Source: Chloroflexaceae bacterium
GTDB taxonomy: Bacteria > Chloroflexota > Chloroflexia > Chloroflexales > Chloroflexaceae
Direction: 5' to 3'
NCBI GenBank assembly: GCA_028282325.1
Contig: JANQID010000076.1
Span: 1 to 33,192, forward strand
Length of the DNA: 33,192 bases
The notes below the pieces were generated by a model. The model had not been told where the DNA came from and did no database searches. It worked only from the letters and a program-made list of their open reading frames with translations. Shown in pieces: positions 25,108 to 33,183 of the stretch (its first letter is position 1; each line of letters begins with the position of its first letter). The position numbers were made by a program, and so were the translations under genes.

Positions 25108-26298
25108 TCAGTGCTGCGAAGCTGAAGCAACAGTGCCTGTGCGCCGACCGCCCCCCCGTAGACCTTCCAGATAAATTGTGCCAAGTTTCTGGGCTACGTA
25201 CTGCGCTGAAAAATGATCCCTGATCCGACGGTATGCTCCTTCACTTAACGACTGCTGAAGATCAGGGTTCTGAAAAATTTGGATGACGTATTTCGCAATT
25301 GATTCCGAGTCGCGCGGCTCGGCCCAAAAACCGCTTTCGCCAGGAACAACTGCTTCACCTTTACCACCAAAAGTGATGATAGATGGGAGACGCATCGCCA
25401 TAGCTTCCAACAACCCGATCGATGCTGAGCCAAATGGAACTGGCAACACAAAAACGTCCATCAAGCCATAGTAAGGGCGTGGATCAGATTGAAAGCCGGC
25501 GAAATGCACATATTCGCTCAGACCAAGGTTGGACGCCTGCTGTTCGAGAGCGCCGCGGAGCGAACCATCCCCTACGAGCAGTAGATGTGCATGCGGGCAT
25601 GCGGCACGGATTGACGGCATAGCGTCAACGAGGTAGTTAAGACCCTTTCCAGGCTCGAAGCGAACCGCTGTTCCGACAATCTGCGCATCACTGGGAAGAT
25701 TATGCTGTTGGCGAAGTGGAGTCAGTTGCTGCTCTGGTATCGGTTGAAAGTCATCCATATCGATGCCGTTGTTCACGACGAAAGATCGTTCTGGCGGCGT
25801 ATAGAGAAACTGTGAGCGTGACAGGTAATTCTTCTCCGACACACAGACAAACCCATCAAGCATACGGGTGAAGATATTGCGTACAACTCGCTGCTGAAAC
25901 GGAACTGGCTCCTCAGGTGCAAGATGTTCTGTCACATAGACACTGTAGACTCCAGCTAGTTTGGCTGCCAATAATATAAAGTTCTGACCTAAGTAGGCTC
26001 CATTGTGCATATGCATAACCTGGATACGCCAATCTCGTATCTGCTTAATAAGCCTGGAAAGACTGCTAAACTGATAGCCAATAGGCAGCGCCGCAAAGTG
26101 ATCGCTCTCTTGAGCGATTGACCTGGCAAATGCAGAAACAGAGTCAAAGTCCTGACATATAGAAAATACCTCAAAGTTCTCACGGTTGAGATGGCGAGCC
26201 AGCAACTTCATATGCATTTCCATACCACCCTCGAGCCCGCCCTTAAGCTGTGAATTCGACAAGAGGAGAACCCGAACATTGTCTGCTCGCGCGGTCAT
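25108..26298 (-). CDS. Family 4 glycosyltransferase, copy A
   Basis: A 396-aa GT-B fold retaining glycosyltransferase (GT4). The N-terminal Rossmann domain has a glycine-rich loop (GGLEGGMEMH). The MHMHNGAYLGQN segment and the VVNNGID linker are typical. Donor phosphate contacts are expected at Arg213 and Lys218 (VRFEPGKGL). In the usual EX7E motif only the second Glu (Glu298, LLEAMAM) is present. The first is Gly290 (FGSASIGLLE). It is soluble or peripheral and probably extends a lipid-linked glycan. ATG 26298 has AAGGAG eight bases upstream. A 178-base gap, with no gene and no clear promoter, separates it from the copy B deacetylase upstream. It is paired with the copy A deacetylase downstream. 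Confidence 0.9.
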   Translation of the reverse strand: MTARADNVRVLLLSNSQLKGGLEGGMEMHMKLLARHLNRENFEVFSICQDFDSVSAFARSIAQESDHFAALPIGYQFSSLSRLIKQIRDWRIQVMHMHNGAYLGQNFILLAAKLAGVYSVYVTEHLAPEEPVPFQQRVVRNIFTRMLDGFVCVSEKNYLSRSQFLYTPPERSFVVNNGIDMDDFQPIPEQQLTPLRQQHNLPSDAQIVGTAVRFEPGKGLNYLVDAMPSIRAACPHAHLLLVGDGSLRGALEQQASNLGLSEYVHFAGFQSDPRPYYGLMDVFVLPVPFGSASIGLLEAMAMRLPSIITFGGKGEAVVPGESGFWAEPRDSESIAKYVIQIFQNPDLQQSLSEGAYRRIRDHFSAQYVAQKLGTIYLEGLRGGGRRTGTVASASQH

Positions 26299-26476
26299 TA
26301 GTGCTGCTCCTTACAACTCATATCCCCATCTCACAGCCGCCGTCAGCTATGTTCTCGCTGATGGTTTCGTCACCGATTACCCGAAACCAGCTATTCGGTG
26401 CTGCTCAGCCATTGTCGCCATGTGTGATGATCGACGCCTTTCCAGCACGATATAATCATCTACGTACCATCGCTCG

Positions 26477-27205
26477 CTACTTGCTAAGGTATGCGGGAAC
26501 ACCCAGCAGCTCAGCGACCGTAACAAATTCATAGCCCTCATCTCGCAGCATCGGTACGAGTTTTTCGATTGCGCGGCGGGTCTGCGTCTTAACCCAGGAT
26601 TTCTCCCAGGGTTTGGCATCGTGGAAGCACATGATCGAGCCAGGACGTGTGTCGCAGTAGGCGTCGCGGGCTAGAGTGTGACCATCCACCTCGGGGATAA
26701 CCCAATCGAGGGTATAGACGTCCCAACCGATGATCTTGTACCCTGCCTGCGTCAGCCGTTGGCCTTCCCAGGGCGTCAGCCACCCCCAAGGCGGACGATA
26801 AAAATGCGGCTTTACGCCGATTACTTCACGAATAGCTTGCTCACCCTCAAGAATATGCCGGATATCCGACCCCATCATCAATCCAGTTTTTCGGCTGTGC
26901 CAACCTGAGTGATTGCCAATGATATGGCCCTCGTTATACATCTGGAGAACCAAGTCTGGATGGTATTGAACATTTACGCCAAGACAGAAAAAAGTCCCTT
27001 TCACATCAATCTTACGCATAGCTTCAAGCAGATGTTCTGTAGCTGGACGGCTCGGCCCGTCATCAAAGGTGAGAGCCACTTTCCGTTTATCACGTGGACC
27101 GTGATTAATGAAATAGCCAAAACCTCCAATCGGCGGACTTAGCAATTTAGTACCAACAGTATCAAATGCTTTGACAGCAAGCTGCTTCACGTTCAAGCTG
27201 CTCAT
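26477..27205 (-). CDS. Polysaccharide deacetylase (NodB/CE4 fold), copy B
   Basis: A 242-aa CE4 deacetylase, paralogue of the gene at 24355. It has TFDDGP (Asp48-Asp49), NHSGWH metal histidines (His99, His103), the same YRPPWGWLTPWE and GWDVYTLDWV segments, and FHDA at motif 5 where copy A has FHDG. No signal peptide is seen. ATG 27205 gives a length and N-terminus matching copy A (242 against 241 aa). The frame runs open to a TTG at 27250, but with no ribosome binding site there. It lies 56 bases after the copy B glycosyltransferase. Confidence 0.9.
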   Translation of the reverse strand: MSSLNVKQLAVKAFDTVGTKLLSPPIGGFGYFINHGPRDKRKVALTFDDGPSRPATEHLLEAMRKIDVKGTFFCLGVNVQYHPDLVLQMYNEGHIIGNHSGWHSRKTGLMMGSDIRHILEGEQAIREVIGVKPHFYRPPWGWLTPWEGQRLTQAGYKIIGWDVYTLDWVIPEVDGHTLARDAYCDTRPGSIMCFHDAKPWEKSWVKTQTRRAIEKLVPMLRDEGYEFVTVAELLGVPAYLSK

Positions 27206-27261
27206 ATTATAGATAACCTTACGATACAAATTGGTTGTTAGATTCAGCAAACCAGGAGCTG

Positions 27262-28491
27262 CTAACGCACGTTGTCATATCCCTGCCGATACACATTCCC
27301 TAGTTTGCAAGCAACCCCCTGCGCCGAGAATTCTTCCTCAACGCGACGGCGTGCCGCCTCGCCGAGGATATGCTGAAGATCTGGGTTCTGCAAAATAGTG
27401 GTCACAAAATGGGCTATTGACTCTGGGTTACGCGGCTCGGCGCAGAATCCACTCTCGCCGTGAACGACCGCCTCACCCTTACCGCCAAAGGTTATGACAA
27501 CAGCACGCCCCATAGCCATAGCTTCCAGCAACCCAATCGACATTGAACCAACAGGGACTGGCAATACGAAAGCATCTATCAACCCAAGGAAGGGACGCGG
27601 GTCGCTCTGAAAACCGGTAAAACGAACATAATCGCCAATTCCCAGTATCTGTGCTTGCTGTTCGAGATCGGCACGTAAGGAACCATCGCCTACCATCAAC
27701 AGATACGCGTTTGGACAGGCAACACGAATTGTTGGAAAAGCATTCATTAAGTCATGAAGACCTTTTTCCGGTTCAAAACGTACCACTGTACCAACGATCT
27801 GAGCATCAGGCGGGATCTCGTACTGGCGACGAAGCTCAGACAGATGAGCATCTGCAATTGGCGTAAACTCTTCCACATCAACGCCATTGTTCACGACAAA
27901 TGTACGGTCGTGCGGCGTATAGATATGCAACGCCCGCGCACGATAATTTTTTTCTGAAACGCAAACGATGCCATCGACCATACGGCTAAACAGGTCGCGC
28001 GATAGACGTTCAAAAAATGGGAGTGCAGCATCCGGAGCAAGATGTTCAGTAACATAAATGCGCCCCACGCCAGCCAAACGCGCCACAAGAAATGCCAATG
28101 TTTGTCCGCGATAGGTCGTCGAATGCATATGCATAACTTGAATGCGCCATTTTCGCAGTTGCCTAAAGAAACGAAGGGTTTCGGCAAACTGCTTCCATCT
28201 ACCATGGCGCCGATCCGGCGTTATGTTCACCGCATGATCAACAACCAACCTAAATGCTTGACTGAATTTCTCAGTCGGTTCCCAGTCTGGGCAGATGCCA
28301 AAGACCTCGAATTTCTCGCGATCAAGATGGCGGCCCAGCAACTCAACATGCTCTTCCATCCCACCAACCGCAACACTATTTGCGAAGAGCAACACACGAA
28401 TACGATCTGCCGTATTGAATGCAGATTCGCTGTTGATCTGAGTTCTCACAGACTGGCTCTGGGGAACTAGAACATGCGTCATACGTTGCAA
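27262..28491 (-). CDS. Family 4 glycosyltransferase, copy B
   Basis: A 409-aa GT4 glycosyltransferase, clear paralogue of the gene at 25108 along its whole length. Shared strings include VRFEP-x-KGL, GFQSDPRP and ITFGGKGEAVV. Donor contacts are expected at Arg238 and Lys243. The EX7E first Glu is again Gly (Gly315), with Glu323 kept. The N-terminus is about 24 residues longer than copy A and polar. TTG 28491 has AAGGGG eight bases upstream and is preferred. ATG 28482, three codons later, is the alternative but lies 17 bases from that site. It follows the DegT aminotransferase gene by 34 bases and precedes deacetylase copy B. Confidence 0.9.
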   Translation of the reverse strand: MQRMTHVLVPQSQSVRTQINSESAFNTADRIRVLLFANSVAVGGMEEHVELLGRHLDREKFEVFGICPDWEPTEKFSQAFRLVVDHAVNITPDRRHGRWKQFAETLRFFRQLRKWRIQVMHMHSTTYRGQTLAFLVARLAGVGRIYVTEHLAPDAALPFFERLSRDLFSRMVDGIVCVSEKNYRARALHIYTPHDRTFVVNNGVDVEEFTPIADAHLSELRRQYEIPPDAQIVGTVVRFEPEKGLHDLMNAFPTIRVACPNAYLLMVGDGSLRADLEQQAQILGIGDYVRFTGFQSDPRPFLGLIDAFVLPVPVGSMSIGLLEAMAMGRAVVITFGGKGEAVVHGESGFCAEPRNPESIAHFVTTILQNPDLQHILGEAARRRVEEEFSAQGVACKLGNVYRQGYDNVR

Positions 28492-28525
28492 GACTTTTGC
28501 CCCTTCTGAGTGATAGATAACTTCA

Positions 28526-29686
28526 CTATGCGCGACAAGCTACCCGCAAAGCCTCACATACATAATCCTGCTCTTCAACACTCATCTGCGGGTAGAGCGG
28601 CAGAATGATATGCCGATCCTGCGCATACTCTGATATGGGTAGATTGTAGCCGCCGGCACGCTGGTAGGGCTGTTCACGATGGGCATTCATAATACCGCGC
28701 CGGGTAGCGATACCCCGATCAAGCATCGCTTGCATCACCGCACGCTGGTCGCTCCATTCCGGCAGACGCACCCAGAAACTCTGCCAGTTGGTCCGCGCCC
28801 ACTCTGGATCAAGCGGAAGAAACAACCCCGGTACATCTGCCAACAACTCCTGATAGCGCGCCGTAAGCCGCCGTCGGGTGGCGACGATATCAGGCAATCG
28901 CTTGAGTTGTTCACGCCCCACAGCAGCTTGAATGTCAGTCATACGGTAGTTGTAGCCCAGCACTGCGTGCTCCTCAAAGACAACCTGCTGCGTCCCATGC
29001 CGCACCCGATCACTAACGCTCATACCATGCTGGCGCAACAAGCGGAACTGCGCATCATACTGGGCGTTATTGGTGGTAAGCATCCCGCCGTCGCCCGTGC
29101 TGATGACCTTGCGCGGATGGAATGAGAAACAGGCAATGTCACCGAGCGGACGACCAATAGTTTGCCATTCCCCTTGCCAATGAATCGTGCTACCTATAGC
29201 ACAGGCCGCATCCTCAATAACTGGCAGATTGTGTCGTTGCGTTACATCCAGAATAGCAGCCATATCACAGGGCATCCCCATTTGATGCACTGTCAACACC
29301 GCCTGTGTTCGTGGTGACACCGCCGCTTCGATCAGAGTTGGGTTGATGTTGCCCGTATCTGCCGTAATATCAACGAAGACCGGCTCAGCACCGCAATAGC
29401 GTATACTATTGGCGGTCGCGATATATGAATGGCTGACGGTGATAACCTCGTCGCCGGGCTGAACGCCAACCGCTAGTAGCGCGAGATGTAGCGCAGTTGT
29501 GCAACTCGACACAGCGCAGGCATGCTCAGCGCCAGCGTAAGCCGCGAATTCCTGCTCGAAGGCTGCAACTTCAGGACCCTGCGTTACCCAACCCGATATG
29601 ATCGGGCGACGCGCAGCCTCGGCTTCAGACTCGCCCATCAACGGGCGAGTCAGTGGAATGTTGCGGGCAGGCGTCTCATTGCTCAT
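28526..29686 (-). CDS. DegT/DnrJ/EryC1/StrS sugar aminotransferase, first
   Basis: A 387-aa PLP enzyme of the sugar aminotransferase family, which transfers an amino group from Glu or Gln to a nucleotide-linked keto sugar. PLP lysine Lys193 lies in FSFHPRKVISTGDGG. Asp159 in VIEDAACAIGS pairs with the pyridine nitrogen. The phosphate-binding SSCTTALHLALLA segment and the opening IPLTRPLMGESE (compare the IPLSRP start of many family members) fit. ATG 29686 forms an ATGA overlap with the stop of the upstream epimerase gene and has GGGAG about eight bases before it. It is only distantly related to the other DegT gene in this operon, so it probably acts on a different sugar or position. Confidence 0.92.
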   Translation of the reverse strand: MSNETPARNIPLTRPLMGESEAEAARRPIISGWVTQGPEVAAFEQEFAAYAGAEHACAVSSCTTALHLALLAVGVQPGDEVITVSHSYIATANSIRYCGAEPVFVDITADTGNINPTLIEAAVSPRTQAVLTVHQMGMPCDMAAILDVTQRHNLPVIEDAACAIGSTIHWQGEWQTIGRPLGDIACFSFHPRKVISTGDGGMLTTNNAQYDAQFRLLRQHGMSVSDRVRHGTQQVVFEEHAVLGYNYRMTDIQAAVGREQLKRLPDIVATRRRLTARYQELLADVPGLFLPLDPEWARTNWQSFWVRLPEWSDQRAVMQAMLDRGIATRRGIMNAHREQPYQRAGGYNLPISEYAQDRHIILPLYPQMSVEEQDYVCEALRVACRA

Positions 29687-30666
29687 ACAGCCACTCCCTT
29701 CTGCGCGCGCCACCAGGCAACGAGATCGCGCAGGCCTTGCTCAAGATCAACCTGAGCTGCAAAGCCAATCATCTCACGAGCCTTGCTTGTATCTGCCAGT
29801 CGCCGCGGCACCGGGTTCACTTTTCGCTCCGGTCCGTATTCTGGCTGCAGATCTGATCCCATCACACGCAGCAATGCGTAAGCCAGATCGTTCAGGCTCG
29901 TCTCAACTCCGCTGGCTACATTAAATGCCTCATCATTCACGTCAGCCTTCGCTGCGAGGATGTTTGCACGCGCAATGTCGGCAACATGAACGAAGTCCAT
30001 CGTCTGCTTGCCATCACCAAAGATGAGCGGCGGTTCGCCGGCAATGATGCGATCCATCCAGCGAATCAGCACTTCGGTATATGCTCCGTAAATATCCATC
30101 CGCGGCCCATAGACGTTGAAATACCGCAGCGCCACATAATTTAGTCCGTACATTTCGTTGAAGCTGCGCAACAGACCCTCGTTGAATGCCTTCAACGCGC
30201 CATAGAGCGTACGGTTATTGTAGGAGTGCTGGCGCTCGGTGGTTGGAAGCTCGTCAGCCAGACCATAGACCGAAGCTGATGATGATGCAATGACCTTCTT
30301 CACACCCGCCTGTACCGCAGCATCCAACACATTAAATGTGCCGTTACCCAATACGTCCATCGCCAGGCGCGGCTCTTCGGCACACTGGGTGATGCGAATT
30401 GCCGCCAGGTGGAAAACCAGGTCAATATCTTGCATAACTTCGGACAACAGTTCCCGGTCGCGAATATCGCCCTCAATCAATTTGATCGGGCCACGTTCCA
30501 TAGCGCCGGCCAGGTTTTCCACCCGACCGCGTATAAAGTTATCCAGGACAATGATATCGCTGTACTTGCCCTGCTCTTGGCCGTCCATCAGCAGATCGAC
30601 GATATGCGATCCGATTAAGCCGGCGCCGCCAGTGAGCAGCACGCGTCGCGGAAGGGTATCGTTCAC
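29683..30666 (-). CDS. NAD-dependent nucleotide-sugar epimerase/dehydratase (extended SDR)
   Basis: A 327-aa extended short-chain dehydrogenase. The NAD-binding TGGAGLIGS (Gly13, Gly16, Gly19) and the IVLDNF and EGDIRD segments are clear. The catalytic residues are Ser131 or a neighbour in ASSSASVYG, and Tyr155/Lys159 (YGALK). RYFNVYGPRMD and IFGDGKQTMDFVHV are typical of UDP-glucose/UDP-GlcNAc 4-epimerase or 4,6-dehydratase-like enzymes. The exact reaction is not decided by sequence alone. The GTG start has AAGGAGG six bases upstream. It is translationally coupled to the following aminotransferase, which suggests the two act in sequence on one nucleotide sugar. Confidence 0.9.
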   Translation of the reverse strand: MNDTLPRRVLLTGGAGLIGSHIVDLLMDGQEQGKYSDIIVLDNFIRGRVENLAGAMERGPIKLIEGDIRDRELLSEVMQDIDLVFHLAAIRITQCAEEPRLAMDVLGNGTFNVLDAAVQAGVKKVIASSSASVYGLADELPTTERQHSYNNRTLYGALKAFNEGLLRSFNEMYGLNYVALRYFNVYGPRMDIYGAYTEVLIRWMDRIIAGEPPLIFGDGKQTMDFVHVADIARANILAAKADVNDEAFNVASGVETSLNDLAYALLRVMGSDLQPEYGPERKVNPVPRRLADTSKAREMIGFAAQVDLEQGLRDLVAWWRAQKGVAV

Positions 30667-30724
30667 TAGAGCCTCCTTAGTATATTCCTATGATTATTCA
30701 GTTCTTTTCCACAGTAGTTTGGAT

Positions 30725-31843
30725 CTACGGTTTCACTGTCGGTTCGCGTTCCACCCAGGCGCGCAGCGCTTCCGCTACCTGATCCTGCTGATCGGGACGC
30801 AGTTCCGGGAACATTGGCAAGGAAAGAACTTCGTTTGCGGCCTGCTCGGAATGCGGGAAATCGCCGGCTTTATACCCCAGTTCGGCAAATGCTTTCTGGA
30901 GATGCACCGGGACGGGATAGTGAATACCTGTACTCACGCCGCGCTCTTGCAGGAACGGCTGTAATAGCTCACGCTCGTTGGTGCGGATGGCATAGACGTG
31001 ATAGACATGGCGACGCTCTGGAAATGCGGCAGGAAGCGGAATGCCTGTATCGGCCAATAGCGTGTTGTAGTAGGCTGCATGGGTGCGGCGCGCTTCGGTC
31101 CACTCCTCGATATATTTCATCTTCACACCCAAAACCGCGCCCTGGACGCCTTCCATCCGATAGTTGAAGCCCTTGAGATCGTGGTAATACTTGCGCTCAG
31201 CGCCCCAGTCGCGCAGCATCCTCACGATACGTGCCATCTCAGAGTTACTGGTTGTTACTGCTCCGCCCTCACCATAAGCGCCGAGATTCTTGCCTGGATA
31301 AAAACTGAAACATCCCAGATCGCCCATACTGCCGGCGCGACGGCCCTTATACTCGGCGCCATGAGCCTGGGCCGCGTCTTCAATCACGACCAGGCCATGA
31401 CGTCGTGCAATTTCCAGAATTGGATCCATATCGGCGGGCTGGCCATAGAGATGCACCGGTATAATCGCCTTCGTGCGCGGCGTGATCGCCGCCTCGATCA
31501 ACGCTGGATCGATAGTGAACGAAATGGGATCGATATCGACAAAGACCGGACGCGCACCGGTATAATCGATCGCTGAAACTGTCGCGATAAAGGTAAACGG
31601 CGTCGTAATTACTTCGTCATTGGGGCCAACGCCAGCAGCAAGCAATGCGAGATGCAAAGCGCTGGTGCCTGAATTCACGCCGATAGCCTGATCAGCCTGA
31701 CAATAGGAGGCAAACTTCCCCTCAAAAGCCGCCACTTCACGTCCGAGAACAAACTGCGTGCTCCCCAGCGTGCGTAGCACTGCTGCATCAATTTCGTCTT
31801 TAATTGCCAGATACTGGGTTTTAAGATCAACAAAGGGGATCAT
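30725..31843 (-). CDS. DegT/DnrJ/EryC1/StrS sugar aminotransferase, second (WbpE/WlbC-like)
   Basis: A 372-aa PLP aminotransferase beginning IPFVDLKTQY. PLP Lys185 lies in FYPGKNLGAYGEGG and Asp156 in VIEDAAQAHGAEYKGR. The NSGTSALHLAL phosphate loop is present. The N-terminal signature and the GKNLGAYGEGG loop are typical of enzymes making 3-amino sugars (WbpE/WlbC, FdtB and QdtB groups). With the adjacent Gfo/Idh oxidoreductase it recalls the WbpB-WbpE pair that makes UDP-GlcNAc(3NH2)A. That specific product is an inference. ATG 31843 has GAGGAG about eight bases upstream. The open frame continues to 32137, but those residues are unrelated to the family. Confidence 0.92.
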   Translation of the reverse strand: MIPFVDLKTQYLAIKDEIDAAVLRTLGSTQFVLGREVAAFEGKFASYCQADQAIGVNSGTSALHLALLAAGVGPNDEVITTPFTFIATVSAIDYTGARPVFVDIDPISFTIDPALIEAAITPRTKAIIPVHLYGQPADMDPILEIARRHGLVVIEDAAQAHGAEYKGRRAGSMGDLGCFSFYPGKNLGAYGEGGAVTTSNSEMARIVRMLRDWGAERKYYHDLKGFNYRMEGVQGAVLGVKMKYIEEWTEARRTHAAYYNTLLADTGIPLPAAFPERRHVYHVYAIRTNERELLQPFLQERGVSTGIHYPVPVHLQKAFAELGYKAGDFPHSEQAANEVLSLPMFPELRPDQQDQVAEALRAWVEREPTVKP

Positions 31844-31910
31844 AATAAGCTCCTCAATTGGCATAATAGAGTGATTGAGTAACCAATCCGATGAGCACTG
31901 CTCTGCTACA

Positions 31911-32921
31911 TTACGAGATCTCCACCGGCTGGCCATGGTTTGCCATGGAGCGCGTAGCCGCCTCCAGGATACGAATGACTCGCAACCCAGCCTGGCCATC
32001 AGAAAGAGGACGCCGATTGTTGTTGACACAGTCAACAAAATGCTCAGCTTCGATCTTGAGCGCTTCAACGTTGTCCAGACGCGGCGCCCACATATCTCCG
32101 GTGCGATAACCGACGTGGCGCTGATACACAGCTTCATCGGCGTCGCTTACGATAATGCCTTTGTCATAGACCTTAATCTTCTCACTCATCTCGATATCGT
32201 CATAGACGATCATCTTCTCAGAGCCGCCAACCAACGTCTGGCGCACTTTCACCGGTGCGAGCCAGTTAACGTGAAAGTGAGCAATCAGGTTATTGTCAAA
32301 GAAGCACGTGAGGTACGCCATATTCTCCGGTCGCCCTGACACATGCGCCATACCGGTGGCCGCGATCATCTTCGGACTACGCTCAACCAGGTAGTCCATA
32401 ATCGACAGATCATGGACGGCTAGATCCCACAACACACTGACATCGCTCTGAAACAGACCCAGGTTGACGCGAACGGAGTCATAGTAGTAGAGGTCACCGA
32501 TCGCACCGCTCGTCACCAGATCTTTGATCTTGCGCACTGCGCTGGTATAGATGAACGTATGGTCAACCATTAGCACACGCTGGCGTCGTTCGGCTTCCTC
32601 AACGAGACGCTCAGCCTGTTCGACAGTTGAAGCAAACGGTTTCTCGACAAGCACATGCCTTCCGGACTGGAGCGCCTGCAAAGCTAGCTCGTAATGCGAG
32701 AGCACCGGCGTAGCGACGACAACCGCATCAACAGCAGGGCTATCCAACATTTCGCTTACTTCGGCATACGTTACGACTGACGGATAGATCTGCTCCACTT
32801 TTGCACGACGTTCAGGGCGTTGATCACAAACCGCAACCACTCGCGCCCCATCGACTTGCGCGAAGTTGCGCACCAGATTCGGCCCCCAGTAGCCATAGCC
32901 AATGACACCGATTCCTATCAT
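31911..32921 (-). CDS. Gfo/Idh/MocA family oxidoreductase (WbpB/WlbA-like)
   Basis: A 336-aa NAD(P)-dependent oxidoreductase. The N-terminal Rossmann fold is GVIGYGYWGPN. The cofactor/catalytic loop is EKPFAS with Lys94, and LWDLAVHDLSIMDYL carries the conserved HD pair of the C-terminal domain. Its placement directly before a DegT aminotransferase suggests it oxidises a nucleotide sugar (for example C3 of a UDP-sugar acid) to the keto form the next enzyme aminates. ATG 32921 has GGAAGG about eight bases upstream. GTG 32939 is possible but overlaps that site. It is the first gene of the eight-gene glycan operon; the next gene begins 67 bases downstream. Confidence 0.92.
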   Translation of the reverse strand: MIGIGVIGYGYWGPNLVRNFAQVDGARVVAVCDQRPERRAKVEQIYPSVVTYAEVSEMLDSPAVDAVVVATPVLSHYELALQALQSGRHVLVEKPFASTVEQAERLVEEAERRQRVLMVDHTFIYTSAVRKIKDLVTSGAIGDLYYYDSVRVNLGLFQSDVSVLWDLAVHDLSIMDYLVERSPKMIAATGMAHVSGRPENMAYLTCFFDNNLIAHFHVNWLAPVKVRQTLVGGSEKMIVYDDIEMSEKIKVYDKGIIVSDADEAVYQRHVGYRTGDMWAPRLDNVEALKIEAEHFVDCVNNNRRPLSDGQAGLRVIRILEAATRSMANHGQPVEIS

Positions 32922-33036
32922 TGCTGCACCTTCCTGCACACTAATTCGACCAGGGTATAGAATGGTCGAGTTGCCTTATCCTCTCTGCACCGTAATATTG
33001 GCTGTTGAATAACGTGTGATACTATTACGAGAAGAA

Positions 33037-33054
33037 CATAACATATCTGTTATG
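33037..33054. promoter_or_regulatory. Palindrome upstream of the glycan operon
   Basis: CATAACA (33037-33043) and TGTTATG (33048-33054) form a perfect 7-bp inverted repeat around TATC, in an AT-rich patch about 115-130 bases upstream of the first glycan gene. It is a reasonable operator candidate. No clear -35/-10 pair could be assigned in 32922-33086. Confidence 0.35.
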
Positions 33055-33086
33055 CCAGCTATGTTGAACCCAGCAAAATCTCGACA

Positions 33087-33183
33087 CCAAACAATAATGA
33101 ACAGGCCGCATGTCACCCTGAGCGGAGCGAAGGGTCTCAGCGTTCCCGACAGCCGGGATTCTTCGCTGCGCTCAGAATGACCG
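33087..33183 (-). repeat. Dispersed palindromic repeat, copy 3 (inverted)
   Basis: Read on the minus strand, it matches 1-97 at 94 of 97 bases, including the spacer and the outer GCCTGTTCATTAT tail beyond the hairpin arms. Copies 1 and 3 are thus far closer to each other than to copy 2. The match stops at both ends within a base or two, which defines the element borders. Confidence 0.85.

Larger units (their letters stand above)
24355..28491 (-). repeat. Tandem duplication of a glycosyltransferase-deacetylase gene pair
   Basis: Two consecutive units, each a GT4 gene followed by a CE4 deacetylase gene in the same orientation: unit B (28491 to 26477) then unit A (26298 to 24355). Both proteins of one unit are full-length paralogues of those in the other, with the same gene order. 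The simplest reading is duplication of the two-gene block followed by divergence. The stretch looks richer in A and T than the housekeeping genes to its left. Confidence 0.85.
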
